NCBI GenBank assembly: GCA_026018925.1
Contig: JAKSZU010000012.1
Coordinates: 45,808,858 to 45,872,857 of the forward strand
Source: Tupaia tana
Taxonomy: Eukaryota > Chordata > Mammalia > Scandentia > Tupaiidae
Direction: 5' to 3'
Length of the DNA stretch: 64,000 nt
This document shows positions 10,321 through 23,500 of the stretch, one piece after another. Position 1 is the first letter of the stretch; the number at the start of each line of letters is the position of its first letter. Under the pieces are notes generated by a model. The model saw only the letters and a program-made list of their open reading frames with translations. It was not told the origin of the DNA and did no database searches. Position numbers and translations under genes: made by a program.

Positions 10321-11464
10321 CTCAAAGACCTTGTCCTGTCTTGAAGAAGCGAGGAGCCCTGGGGTGACTGCACACCCCACCCGCCCCCTCTGAACCTTCA
10401 ACAGAGGCCCATGGTGGGGTTTCCCGGGTCTGATTCCTCTTCCATCCTTGCACGCTTGGCCGTTTGGGGTACGGCTCTGTGGGAAGGGGTGAACTGATTC
10501 AGTCTCATGCACTCCATCTTTCTGGGTGTACCAAAGCCACCAGCCCCAACCTCCCACACAAGGCTCCCCTCCACCCCACCCCATTCCCACCCCAGGCCTC
10601 AATTTCCCACAGACAGATGCCTCTAAACACCCCCACCCCCACCCTACTGCCAGGAGCTATGTTTTCTCAGCTGGACAGCTGTCAAGTCCATGAGCTACGG
10701 TTCTGCCTGTCACCACGTGACACAGGCCAGATGGTACCTACCGGCATCAGCTGCCACAGTGCCGTGACAGGCAGCTGCCTCACATACGGCCACGTGCGTC
10801 AGAAGTGGGGCCTGGTCGCGTGGCACCTGGCACCCCTCCCATAGCCTCAGGCTCCACACCCCCACACCAATGTCATCAGCGCCCCACCCACCTGTGTCCC
10901 CAAACTTCCCCCAGAGGGAGGCCCCTCTGTGTTCTTGCTGAAAAGGTAAAGGCCCACGGAAAAATCTCAGCACCCGGCAGGCTGTGGGGGCTTAATGGAG
11001 GTTAATCATCATCATTGTACACCTTAGAACGTTTTCTAAGATATTCGTGGGGAGGGGCAGGGAGCGCTCAGTGATTACAATAGTCACCCGCTGGAAGGAG
11101 CAGCTCCACTCGATGCCCACAGCCTGGTTCCCAGGTGAGGGGGAAGCAAGCAGCTGTGAGCAGGGCCTGGCGGAGGCTGGCTCGGGGATAGAGAGGGAGT
11201 CTGGTCCCCTTGAGGCCAGCCCAGGCCTCCAAGGGAGGCTTTGCAGCCTGATCGCCCACCCATGATGAAGAGGGGACTTGCTCCCAGAGATAGGTGTTGG
11301 AGGGTCTGCCCAGGGCAAGGCAGGAGATAGACCAGACCCAGGGACTGTCCCAGGACTGTCGTGACTGAGTCCCCACCCTGCGTGGGCTTCCGTGGGCTTG
11401 CTCCCGCATCCGAGCAGATGCTTCCTCACCCTCTCACAGTGACAGGGTGGGTGCCGTTATTAGG

Positions 11465-11615
11465 TGAAGCTCTGGTGAGTCCGTGACCGACGAGGCCACA
11501 CGTTGGTGTCAGAGAACAGCCTCAGCTATGGAGCGCTGGGGTTTGAATTCAGACAGTCTGACTCCAGAGCTCAGGCCTATGATAGCGACACTGACTGCCT
11601 GGCCCTGGACAGGAA
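11465..11615 (-). mobile_element. MIR fragment
   Basis: GGGGTTTGAATTCAGACAGTCTGACTCCAG is the tRNA-related part of an antisense MIR. The rest is eroded. Confidence 0.55.
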
Positions 11616-12268
11616 GGGGCTCTGGCCCAGGCACGGCTGTACGTTCATCTTGAGGGGCAGGGGGACCGATCAGCAGAAACGAAGCCACGTCATCGGTGCC
11701 CCTCACCTCCTCCTCTCTCAGGGCATTCCGAGGGACTTCCTGCCCTGTATCACTTCCAGACTCTTGTCATGAAGAGGCCGGGACATTGCCACACTCCCGA
11801 TCGCCCATGCTGGAGTGGCATGGAGGAGGCCACACAGCGGGACAATCCTTTCAAGGGGGGTTAGTACCCTGAGGAGCTGCGAGGTAGGAAGTGTCCACCC
11901 TCCTGTCCTGAGGACATAGAGAGGACGCCCTTACATTGTGGTGGGGAAAGGGAGGACTCTGCTCTGATCTTGGGGTCTACTGGGGGTCAAAGCTGGGCTG
12001 TGGAGGCCCTTAGACCAGCTGGGGGAGCTCCTGGCTTGGTCAGACGCTGGGCCCCATGTGAGCGGAACCCTAAGGACACATGCAGAGGCAAAGGGTGCAG
12101 CCCGGTGGGCAACGCAGGGCTCCTGAGGGCACGGCCATGGCAGCTGGACCACGGGGGATGGCCCGGCAGGGTCCCAGCTGTCTGGCTGCACAGATGCAGA
12201 GGGCCTAGGTGACAGGCATCCTGGTGTCAGGGCTGGTAGGGCCTGGAAGCCCTTGCTGGCAGGCAGCA

Positions 12269-12351
12269 TTCCTTCCTTCCTTCCTTTCCTTCCTTCCTTC
12301 CTTCCTTCCTTCCTTCCTTCCTTCCTTCCTTCCTTCCTTCCTTCCTTCCTT
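12269..12351. repeat. (TTCC)n microsatellite
   Basis: About 20 units of CTTC with a single imperfection near 12285. Likely polymorphic. Confidence 0.95.
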
Positions 12352-13364
12352 ACCGAGCACCTCCAGACATGCCAGGCCCTGCACTGGGCTTTGGAGTTCT
12401 AGCTCCGAATCTGACAGACATGGTCTATGCTCATGCTGAGCCTCCTAACTGAGCCCCACATGTGACCCGCAAGGCCCCCCAAAATCTAAGCTGCCCACTT
12501 TTTCGACTGGGCCATCGTAAGCCTCACTTGTTCTCTGCCCCACTCCTGGCCAAGCCTTGAGTTCACGCTTCCACAAGGTCCTCGCCTGCAAGCCTCCCCT
12601 CCCTCAGGGCCTGCACTGGACTTGCCCTCTTCCACGTCAGAGCACAGCACAGAGCCCACCCCTCCTGCCGTGGGAGCTGAGCCAGCTGGACCTCACTTTC
12701 CCAGCATCCTGTGCACGCTGGGTACAGGCGTGCGACCGGGAGTCACACACACCTCCCCTTCCCCGTGTGGCCTGCCTGGAGTAACTCTGGGCAGTGGCCT
12801 GGAAGGAAGCAGGTGTGACTTGAAGTTGACAGGCCCCACTGGGCTGCTGCCTCTCTGGGCTCCCTCTTACAGCAGGACCGCAGCAGTCCGTGTGACCTGG
12901 GGAGTGGAGCCACCTCTCAGCCTTTGTGAGGCAGGGAAATCTGGGCTCTGCAGCAGGCGGGGGCTCTGGCACCACCTAGGCTTGGCCTTGGCCCCTCCGG
13001 ACCCCCTTCCTGCCACCTCACACCTTGTCCTCACACAGGACGGTCTGGAGGGGCTGTCTGAGGAGAGGCTAAAGCCCCCTTCTGAGTGGTGACAGGGAAG
13101 AAAGTAGGGACTAAGGGGGTGCATGTGGGTGCTGCTGGGCTCTTCCCCCCTCGGCAGGCTCCATGGCTCTAGTTCAGGAAGCAGCACGGGTGGCCCAGAT
13201 CATATGTCCAGAAACTGGGCTCAGGACGGGGAGGGAGGGAGGCGATGGAGAGAAGGCGTAATCAGGCTCCAGCGTCCCCCACACCAGACCGCCTTGGAGC
13301 CAGCAGAGGGAGGATGAGTGAGAATCGTGAGCTGTACACAAGGACACGCGTGGAGAGCAAGGCA

Positions 13365-13574
13365 TGGAAGGGGGGCACGGCAGGGACGCACTGCTCGAGC
13401 CAAGTGGATCCATGTGAAGGTCACACGCTTGGTTCCTTGGTCAACCAGTACATGCTGGATGCATGTGCCTGTGATCCTGGTGGGCCGGGAGGACAGGGGT
13501 CACAGCATGAGACATTGTTGAGGTGGGGTGTATGTGTCTCTCACTCTCATGAAAGAAATAAACTTTTTAAAAAA
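13365..13574 (+). mobile_element. SINE type X
   Basis: Shares CTTGGTTCCTTGGTCAACC and GATCCTGGTGGGCCGGGAGGA with the antisense copy at 28.5 kb, and ends CTCTCATGAAAGAAATAAAC. Confidence 0.5.
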
Positions 13575-13586
13575 AGAAATGGAGGA

Positions 13587-13843
13587 ACCAGCGTAATGGC
13601 TATGTCGCTGGACTCCTATGTAGTTGATCGCGGTTCAAGTCCCGGACCCAGTGGCTTAAACTCATGCTGGATGTGTGTGTGTGCGTGCCCAAGATCCCGA
13701 GAGGAGAATGGAGGAGAAGGGATTGTGGTGTGGCCATCCCCCCTGTGTGTGTGTGGGGGGTTGATTTCTCTCTTTCTGTCTCTCTGTCTTTCTGGCAAGT
13801 GCACATGCCCTATAGCAAAAAACCTCTCCCCCTCCCCCAAAAA
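13587..13843 (+). mobile_element. tRNA-SINE type L with TSD
   Basis: A 9-base gap in the head. TSD AAGAAATGGA at 13576 and 13846. Confidence 0.9.
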
Positions 13844-13865
13844 AAAGAAATGGAAAAGGGAAATG

Positions 13866-14125
13866 GGGTGTTGAGTGTGTGTCTCGGCTCTGTCTCTGTA
13901 TATCTGCCTTTGTGTCTGTAGGGCTGCCTACGACTGTGTCTACACGTGCAAGCATCTCAGGTGTGTCCGTGTCCACGTCTGCTGTGTTTCCATGAGTGTG
14001 GTGTTCGTCTACATGTACTTGTCTGTGGGCATTTATGTGCCTGTATGTACTTGGATGCACGTGTGCACTTCTGTCTGCATTTACATGTGCTCATGTGCAG
14101 ACGGCATGTACTGGTACGTGTCTGG
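13866..14125. repeat. Degenerate TG/CTG-rich tract
   Basis: Loose runs of TGTGTCTG, GTGTGCACTTCTG and ACATGTGC over 250 bp without a fixed period. It creates spurious Cys/Val-rich reading frames. Confidence 0.6.
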
Positions 14126-14669
14126 GGCGGGGCTGGCTGATCCCAGTCTCTCTCACTCCTCCACATGAGGATGGTCAGGCCACGGTGGGACCGAGCCCAG
14201 TCTGATTTGGTGACTCACTCCTGGTGCCGGGGGCCGTGGACCAACAGGTCCCCACCCACGGTCTGTTACTGGGCCATACGTCTGGCTGGGTTTGCAGCCG
14301 AGAGACTCCGTGTCCTCTACTCCCCTCCTCCAATGCTGGAGCCAGCTGGAGCCACCCACATCCCACATGGAGCCCCCACCAGGCTGAGGACAGCCCCCAG
14401 GCTGCCTGCCGCTCCAGGCTGTGCTGGGTACAACCGGGCTTTGGGACCAGAAGAGCTGCTCTGCTGACACTCACTAAGCGGTGGGAACCAGGGGGACAGC
14501 TGCTGGCCCATGGACCTGTCCCTCTGCATGCAGGGCTGGGCTGCAAGGTGCAGGGAACATCCCGGTCAGGGGTCAGGGCAGCTGCGGCCTTTGTGCCCTG
14601 TAGGACCTCCAGCAGCTCATGCACTCTCTCTGTGTCCCAGCTCCTTGTTTGTAAAATAAGGGGCCGGTT

Positions 14670-15085
14670 GGGGCCAGCACACAGTATAATGGTTCCGTCG
14701 CTGGACTCCCATGCAGTCGACCATGGTTGGAGTCCAGACCTAGTGGTTTAAAACTCATCCCCGGGGCATGTGCACGTGTGCCCAAAATCCCAAGAGGAGA
14801 ACGGAGACGGGATTGCGGCTGGCCATCCACCCTGGGGATGATTTTTCACTTTCTGTCTCTGTCTCTCTGGCGAGCACATGTGCCCTATAGCAAAAAATCT
14901 CTCAAAAAAAACCAAAACCTCACTCCAGGCATGTGTGCATACATGCCCAAAATCCCAAGAGAAGAACGGAGAAGGGACCGTGGTGTAGCCATCCTCCCTG
15001 GGGAGTGATTTCTTGCTTTCAGTTTGCCTCTCTGATGAGCACATATGCACTATAGCAAAAATCTCTCAAAAAATAAAATAAGATA
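14670..15085 (+). mobile_element. Compound type L element: full unit plus headless unit
   Basis: A complete unit (14670-14915) is followed by a second body without a tRNA head (14921-15085, from CTCACTCCAGGCATGTGTGC to CTATAGCAAAAATCTCTC). One TSD pair flanks the whole, AAAATAAGGGGCCGG at 14653 and AAAATAAGGAGCCGA at 15087, so it looks like a single insertion. Confidence 0.85.
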
Positions 15086-15101
15086 AAAAATAAGGAGCCG
15101 A

Positions 15102-16221
15102 TGCCAGCAGAGACACGATACAGCATTGCAGAGCTGTGCGCGGCACAAAAGCCCCTGGACAGCGTGGCGAGAGATGCCGAGAGCCGTTCAAGATTCCGCC
15201 TTGCAGGCTGGGGGCCCGCGCTAGCTGACACAACCAGAGGAAGGGGGGGGCCTTCTCCCCTGGGGCGTTTGCTCATTAGAGCACAGGCCTGGGACCTGGG
15301 TAGGGCATGCCTCATGTAGGGCATCTGCCGGGGGCACCTCGTTCTCATTCTCATGGGGGCCACTGCCCTGCCCTGCTCACCCGGCTGAAGAGAGGGAAGT
15401 GCCGGCCTCGCTGCAGGCTCCGCCCTCTCTGTGCCGGTACCCAGGTGTCTGTCTTTTGCAGATTCTCTTTCATCTCTCTGGAGGCAGACCTCAGCCCCCT
15501 CAAGGTCCTCCCCTTTCCTTTAAGCTATCCAGTGTGAGCCCAGAGGGCTCTGGAATTTCTGGCCTCATCCCTCTGCCCATTTTATAGACCTGGTAAGTGA
15601 GGTGCAAAGAAATACAGCAACTTTGCCCTGGGCCCAGCTCCCTCCACCTCTGCCTCCTGCCCCCTCTCGGGCTAGGGCTTTCTGCCATCTACACTTGACC
15701 AAGTGTGTTCCCCGACAGCACAGGCCACAGGGGGACGTTTCCGGGACAGGACATCGAGAGTGCAGTGCCTTGTGCACAGAGTCACAGCGACTCAGAGGTC
15801 AGAGGGGACGACCAGGCCCCCTTCCACTCCAGATCTAGTGCTGGCCCCTCCACCCTGGCGCACCCCTCCCTTTTCCTGCCACCCCTGACAATGGCCACCA
15901 CACTTCTCTGCTTTGGTGCTCTTTATCTCTTAGGGAAGTAGCTGGGGAGTCGCGGTAGGGCGGGGTGGGAGGCGTGTGTGGACAGAGTCTGGCTCCTGTC
16001 CGCTGGGTTGGCAGACCTGCGGGGAAGGAACAGAGGTGGGCCTGAGCGAAGGGCTCCAGCTGGGTCTGTGCCTCTCCCCATCCCTAGGTCCCCCGATCTC
16101 CCACCCCTCTCCTCTAGGGCTGAGATCCTAAGGCAGGTTGGCTGAACCCAGAACTCCAATGGCTGCCCCCACACAGGGAGCAGCTATGGGTCCCCAGCCC
16201 ACACCTACCCAGGCTGTGGGC
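15102..16221 (-). other. SAXO4 3' flank and 3' UTR
   Basis: Unique GC-rich sequence after the SAXO4 stop codon. No further exon seen. Confidence 0.6.
15922..15927 (-). terminator. SAXO4: Possible SAXO4 poly(A) signal (GATAAA variant)
   Basis: GATAAA on the minus strand, about 295 nt past the stop codon. It is a weak but recognised variant hexamer. I saw no AATAAA between the stop and about 15.9 kb, so this is only a candidate end for the 3' UTR. Confidence 0.3.
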
Positions 16222-16291
16222 TCAGCTGGGTGCCATGAAGCGGCTGCTATGAGGCGTGTCCCGGTAGAAGGGGTCTACTGAGGTCAGAGTC
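16222..16291 (-). CDS. SAXO4: SAXO4 coding exon 12 with stop
   Basis: Residues 403-425, ending TPHSSRFMAPS and TGA at 16222-16224. The acceptor is CCTGCAG|GACTCT. The 3' UTR continues to lower coordinates. Confidence 0.95.
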
Positions 16292-17479
16292 CTGCAGGGA
16301 GGCAGCGAGTGGGAGGCAGGGGTAGGTGAGGAGAGCCTGGGCCTTCTCCCTTGCCTGCCCCTCCCTGTGAGCCCATCCAGGGCCCAGGCAGGGCGGCCAA
16401 GCCACAGACATTCTCTGCCTGCCAACTCTGGGTCATTGTTGGTATAAATGTCATTTTGGAGGAATGGAATTGAGCAGAAAGGAGTCGCAAGTGAGAGAGA
16501 GCCACAGTCCATTCATCTTGGGATCCATCCCAGAGCCCCGGGCAACCAGGTGGGGAGGAGCCGCTTGTAGGGAGCAGGAGCCTGCAGGGGGAGCAGTGCA
16601 CGCAGAGGGGGAGTGTGGAGAGGAGGGAGCAGCCTGCGCGACAGGAGGGTGGAGGCAGAGGCGAGGAGCACAGACAGAGGAAGAGAGGACAGGCAGGGGT
16701 AAGGCCTGGAGGAAGATGAGCACAGAGGCAGAGCTGGGCTGGGGGGCCATCCCACTACCTTCCCACATGGGGGTGCAGGCGCCGCAGGCTCTCCGTGGGG
16801 TTGGGGGTGGCCTCCATGCGGGTGACGGGTTGGTTGAGAACATAGCCGCTTGACATTTGGGGCTGGATGCCCCCTCGAGTCCAGCCTTCCCGGTCTAGAC
16901 CCTTAGGGATATTCTCGAAGTATCTGGAGCAGAGGAGCAGGTGTCAGCCATCACGGGCTTCTGCTCACCTGCAGCCTCCCTCCCTTCTCCACTGGGAGCC
17001 TCGGCCCTTGGGTGTGCCGAGCCTCCTTGCCTTTGCCGTGCTGTCCCCTCTGCGTGGCACACCCTCAACCCTGTCCACCGAGGGGATGGGAGGAGCCGGA
17101 CTCAGGAAACTTGCCCTCCCCTCCTCAAGCTGGGTACGTCCCAGCACCCCAATGCTAAGACAGCGCTTTGGGGTGTAAAAGGACTGTCAGCAATGCCTGC
17201 GTCCCTGGCCTGCTTGCACCTTGGCACTGAGGACCCTGCCGCACCCACTTCTTGCTAGGCATTCAACTCTTTCCATTTCACCAGTGTTTTCACTGTGCAC
17301 CAGGCCGGTGAGACATGAGCCGCACCCCAGAGCTTATAGAGAGAGCAATGAAGAAATCAGTGAGGGGCCGGCAGAAGGCATAGTGGTTGGGGTGCTGGAC
17401 ACCCACATGGCTGACTGTGGTTCGAGTCCCAGACCTGGCAGCTTGCTTTCTTGCTTTCCCTCTTTCTCTCAGCTCCAAT

Positions 17480-17511
<32 letters not shown>

Positions 17512-20500
17512 CAATGATAAGTAAAGTTAAATAAAACAATTCTTGTAAAAAAGAAATCATTGATTACAAGTAGCAGGGGCTCTCAGTCCACCAGCAAGAA
17601 CTAGCACGTGTGCTTAACGTCCCTGGGAGGAGCTCAGGACTTCAGGACACACTGACACGAAGCCAGGGGAGGGACCCAGGCTGACTGGGGCTGGAGGACT
17701 GCAGAGCCAGGAAGGGGAGCATTGTCTACAGGGGCAGGGACAGTTGGCCCTGGGACACCGGAGTGAGCTCCTGCCCCTCCCCACCCTCCGCAGCACTGGA
17801 GCAGCCACGGTGCTATGACTCTCCTGGGCTGCTCCGGCGTGCTTTGTCCTCTGAGCCTCAGGCTCCCCGTCCCAGAGAGGAGGGACGCTACCCCCAGGAT
17901 GACCAAGCGGCCTCCCAGCTCAGGCTGTCTGTGGTTGTCCGTGCTCTGGTTGTTCCCTCGGCCGGAACACTTCCTGAAGCTGTGCTTGGCCGCTGCCCAC
18001 ACTTTTTTTGGGTCTTAGCTCAAATGTCACCTTCACAAGGTGGCTTACCCTAGCCACCCATTTCGAAAGTCGATCCATGCCCCACCCCACCCCTCCTGTC
18101 CTCTCTCCCTGCTCATCACCTAACACACACCCCCTCCACATATTGATCCATGGTGCTTGTCAGGCATGCCTCCTCCCCTGCGGAAGGCAGAGCAGTGCTG
18201 AGCCTTGGCCTAGCACATGTCCAGGCACCCAGTCAGGGCTCAGGGAAAGGCTGCCGAGAGCTGTTCTCGAGCAGATGAGTCCGAGGAGAACTTCTGGGCT
18301 GGACAGGGCTGGGAAGAGGCGGAGCCTGAGTAAACAGTGAGGGGTGGGGACCTTGAAGACCAAGGAGTTGGGAGGCACAGTGTGGGCTCAGATGACAGAG
18401 GCTGTGAGGGGAAGTGTGGTTGCCCAGCTCAGAGGATTTTGTCCTCAAAACTAAAACTTCCTTTTCACCAGTCCTGTGAAGCCCTCCCCAACTGCCCAGG
18501 CCCTGGAGGCTTTCTTTCTAGGGCCTCCTCCTGAAAGGCCTCTCTGATGTCCAGGATACTCATTCGCTCTTCACCCAGGGTTCACATGGCAAAAAGCTTA
18601 TTTTCTGAGGGAGCGCCAAGCCCAGCTTCTATGGGCTAGAAATACTGTGTCAGGAGACGCTTTCATTGCTTTGGACCCTGTGTTCTCCCCATGCCCACCA
18701 GCCTGGCCACCAACGGCCCATACTGCATCTCTGCCCTTGGCAGGCTGGAACCTGCTGTGCCTGAGCAAGACAGTGCCTGGAATGTAATGTTGCTCCTGGC
18801 GACCGACGTCAAGTAATGACCGATGGATGTGAGGGTATAAATACCCCAGCTCTTTCACCCTTTGACTGGGCTAATTCTGAGTTGTGTGTTTTACACTGTT
18901 TTCTAGTCTCCCCAGGGAAGAGTTGGCTTAATAACACACTCCTTAGTAGCTGCCTTCCTTCCCCCTCCCACTTCACCATGCTCCTCGCACACCCAGTAAA
19001 GTACTTGCGCTCAAATTCTTGCCTCAGGGTCTGCCTCTAAGGGAAACCACACTAGCTCAGTGTTGGTCTTCTCCACGAGACTGTAAGCTCATGACTTGCC
19101 CCAGACCCAGTCTCCCTGTCTGGCAAATGGGTCTCAGTTGGTGGACAGAAAGGGGGCCTCACCCTTGGTTGTAGGTGGTCAGGTACCGATTATCCCTGTC
19201 AGGGTCGTAGGGGCTCCGGACGTAGCTGGGGTTGTTCAGGCTGAACCCTGTGGGCTCCTACACACAGACAGGTGGGCAGGGAGCCGTCAGGTCAGGAGCA
19301 GTAGGGATTTGCAGGGAGACCTAGGTGCACCAGGCCTCACCTTTTTCCCCACGGTCTCCCGGCCAAGCATGGCAACATTCGTCTGTTGCATCCGCTGGGG
19401 GTTCTGGAACTGCCAGTGGTTCATGCTGCTGGGTTCTACACCGGAAGGAGGCACCTGCAGGGCCAGAGTCACAGGGAGACTGGGGTGGCCCGCCAGAGGC
19501 CCACACACCCCTACCTGCCCCTGGCCCCAGGGCCCCTGTAGTTCCAGTAAGCGTCTAACTTACTGCTTCAGAGCACTCCTCTCACCTCCAGTCCTCCCCC
19601 CCCCACACCACCCCACCCCCCCCCCACACCACCCCACCCCCCCCACCCCCCCCACCCCCCCCCCCCGGCCGTGGCCCCCGACCTGAGAGGCCTTTCCGCC
19701 ACATTCCCAAACGCTTAATTCTTCCCGTGTTTTGATGCCTGGCCCAAAGGTCAGCTCCCCCATGAACGCTCCCTGCTCCTCCTTCCAAGGGGTCTTTGAG
19801 TCACTCACTCTGGGGTTCAGAGTCCTTTCATTCACTCGGCTGAAGCTGGTCTCCCGCTCCGAGCCTCTGGACAACACCGGGAGGAACTCATCTCCCTGGG
19901 GGAGCAAAGCAGCCGCAGCCCCCAGAGTGTGGCTTCCCCTCCCACGGCCTCCCCCTGCCCGATTCTAACTGTTCCCAAGGGGTCCCCAGCTCCCCCAGCT
20001 CAGCTCATGTGAGGGGTCCCCAGGCTCCCCCAGCTCAGCTCACGTGAGGGTGAGTCATGGGGAGATAATCCGATTTGGTGACACTGCGGCCTGGGAGGAG
20101 GACCTGAAATAGGCCCACGAAGGAGCGTCAGCCCAGGGGGACAGCTCACTCTCCTGCCCTCAGGCCACCCCCTGCCCCGCCCAGAGCTGAGCACAGACAA
20201 GGCCAGCACAATGGGGAAGAGTGGGGAGAAGGAAGGGGAGGCCATGATTCTAAATCAGAGCCAGCGGGTGAGCGGCCTTGGCCACGCCCCTTCCCCTCTC
20301 TGAACTTCTGTCTTCTTATCTATAAAGCCAGAGCTAGACCAGAGCAAGGGCTCTGACCCACGCTCTTTCCTCAGGTATCTCAACTCAGGGCTCTGCAGCT
20401 CACTTTTTTATTCCTTCTCAGAGTCTTGCCACAGGGCATGTGCACTCACCAAAGAGGCAGTTTTTGTTTTGTTTTGTTTTTTAGGTTTTTGCCATAGGGC

Positions 20501-23500
20501 ACAGGCACTCGCCAGAGAGAGACAGAGAGAGGGAAAATGAGAAATCCCCCCCACCCCACCCCCCCGCAGGGGGGATGGCCACTTCACAATCCTTTCTTCT
20601 CCATTCTCCTGGAATTTTGGGCATGCACACACACATGCCCGATATGATTTTCAACCAGTACCTTAACCACCATGCCACCTACTGGGTTTGAGAGACAGAT
20701 TTTTTTTTTTTACTTATTTATTCATTTATTTTAATTTGACCAGAGAGAGACATAGGGTGTGGGGAGTGAGAAAGCAGGCCGCCAGGTCTGGGACTAGAAC
20801 CACGGTCAACCATGCGAGAGTCCAGAACCTCAACCACCATACCACCTGCTGGCCCCAAGAGACAGATTTAAAAAAAAAAAAAAATTCAGTTAAACTCCTA
20901 GACTGGATGGCTTCAGTCACCCTGGGACTGTAACTGGGGCCCAGCAACTTACGGGGTCTCCAGGGACGGCCTGGGAGGGCGGCTGGAAGACAATGGGGTT
21001 CTTGGTGGACTGTTCAGTGTAGCCCGTGTCCTCCTTGGCTCCGATCGACTTCTTCTGCAAGAGATCTGCAGAGACAGCCCCCGGTGCTACCGGCCACCTG
21101 GCCCCACCCACGCAGCCTCCAGAGGCACAAGGTCCCCGTGGGTGCTGACTCCGTGATGGAGACCTGAACCATGGGGATCAAGGATTGGGGGCACCAAGGA
21201 GGGACTCTAGAGTCCAGGCCAGACAACAGGGGAGGAGCAGCGGGAAGCAAGAGTGGGCGGGCCAGGGGCCACGGTGGAATCCCCAACAGTCCTCCTACAC
21301 TCCAGGCTGTCCTTGGGGTCGGTAGGCCTCAGGCGCTGAGGTCTGCCTGGGGGAGACAGCTCCCTTACATCACCTCCATGTCCCTTCTCCTTCCACTGAT
21401 GTCTTCTTAGTCCTACCCAGCCCCAGGCTCCCCTGCAGGTCTCTCCCGGGGTGGGAGGGGGAGGCCGACTGGGAGGGAGGTATGCGTTCAGAAGTGGGCC
21501 TACCTGGCTGATTCGAAGGCTCCTTGAGATACTTGGAATTGTACTCAGAAGTCATGAAGCGCGGGCCCTGGAACACAGAGGGTGGAGAGACGGGGACACA
21601 GGTGGACCAGGGCCCCGAAGGCCCTCGGCAGGGCTGGCAGTGCTAGATGCTCCTTTTCCGTGATCGGAGCAGGCCTGTGTGGCACATCCTGAGAAGGGTG
21701 GGCCAGTCCGACACCCACAGATCTCTCCCCTGGGGATCACAGTGCGGAACTTCCGCCAGGAGAGCCCCTTTCCCCTGCAGCAGTGAACGCTAAGTCATGC
21801 TGCAAACCGGCTCCCCAGAGATGAGCCGTGGAGCCCAGAGGACTCTGTACAGGAGAACAGAAAGGCTGATGGCTGAAAACGCATGCTCACTTCACCGTTC
21901 CCTGCCCTGGGCCCAGGGCCTCAAGCTGGGGTAGGACAGAGAAGGGTACTTAGGTATTAAAACATAAGATACATGGGCCAGCCAGGTGACATGGTGGTTA
22001 GAGCAGCTGGATCCCACATGGCCGAGTCCATGGTTTGAGTCCCAGACCCAGCAGCTTGAAAACCATGCTGTGGATGTGTGTGCGTGTGTGCCCAAAATCC
22101 CAAGAGGAGAATGAAGGAGACAGGATTGTGGCATGGCCATCCCCCCCGGGGAGTGATTTCTCTTTTCTTCTCTCTCTGTCTCTCTCTGGGGAATGCACAT
22201 GCCCTATAGGAAATAAAAAAAAAAAAATGCAAGGAAGCTCCTGGTGACTCTTTGGGACTGTTCTGGAAGCAGCAAGTTCCAGTCCTTTGCTTTCCCCAGT
22301 CTGTCTTGGTGCCCTGAGCGTACACTGAGTTGGCTTCGAGATGAGTCTGGGCAATCCGTGTTGAAGGTGGGGGCAGGCAGCAGGCATGGCCCTTCTCCCA
22401 GCCCTGCAGCCCGGAACGGGACTGCCTACTCACGTGTCGCCAGTTCTCCCACTCCAGAGAGCCCTTGCTCTGCGGCTGGTGGAGCAGGGGCATGGCCTTG
22501 GGCTCCAGCCCAGTGATGGCCTGGGGCCCGTGCTCCTGGGTGTCAAAATGGACCTTTCTGACCTGGGAAGAGGGACCACCCATTACCTTCCAGGGCAGGT
22601 GAGGGGATGGCAGTCACTTCTGCCCTGGATTCTGCCCTGTCCCCCGCCCGCTCAGAGCCCCGCAGCACTGTCATCATGCTGAAGTGAAGCCACGTGTGAG
22701 AGCAGCCCCGACAGATGCAGCTCCTCGCGCCACTCCAGCCCTTGCCTCCCGCTGCCCCTCACCCTACATCAGACACTCCGCCTCAGGGTCTTGGCGCTTG
22801 CTGCTGGCACTGCCCGGAGCGCGCTCCCCTCCCGGAGCTGCGGTGGGGACACTAGCCTCCCTCAGGTCTTTGTCCACCGTCTCCATAGCAAGCTCTTTCC
22901 CACCCTCCCTATTTACAGTCCCAACTCTTTCACTGCCATCACGTGGTATTGTTTGCTTGGCTCTTAACACTTGCAAATGTAAAAGAGATGTTCGGAATAT
23001 GTTAGTGGGATGGAAGGGTGAATGGTGATGGGATGGTAAGAACGCTGACGATGATGATGACCGACATGAAGACAGGGTGATGATGACAATGGCGGTGAGA
23101 CAGTGATGGTGGTGAGGACGATGGGGCTGGGATTTGTGGAGGGGATGGTGGCCGTCATGGAGATGAGGCTGGGAAGGAGAGTGAGTGTGACTGGGGATAG
23201 GGATGGTGGGGTGAGGTTGAGGTAAAGGGAATAAGGGTGAGTGGACTCCCCCCCCCACGTGTGGCTCCTCCACACCCTGTCACCACACCTTGACCAACCA
23301 TGGGCAGTGCTGTCCCAGCCTGCTGAGGTCCCCCACTCCCTAGTCCTCTCCCCACTCTATCCTACAGCTCCCCTCTCCTGGCCCGGGCCCAGCACTGACC
23401 TCCTTGGTGGTGGGGCCCGTGTTGGGCTTCTCCCGCCCATAGCCAGAGCTGGCCTGGTATGGGTTCCAGGACACTGGGAACTTGCCATCAGGCACCTCCA

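Larger units (their letters stand above)
10085..13364. other. Intergenic GC-rich stretch, no gene seen
   Basis: Over 3 kb almost free of SINEs apart from MIR scraps and the TTCC repeat. This is where LRRC10B might be expected if the spacing were shorter, but no leucine-rich-repeat frame is present. Confidence 0.6.

Noticed and set aside
13245-13874. 209-codon plus-strand open frame
   Set aside because: Its second half is a type L SINE and its first half includes a type X element. No family match.
1-16200. LRRC10B, the human neighbour 3' of SAXO4
   Set aside because: No leucine-rich-repeat frame is found. By the human spacing it should lie just beyond position 1.
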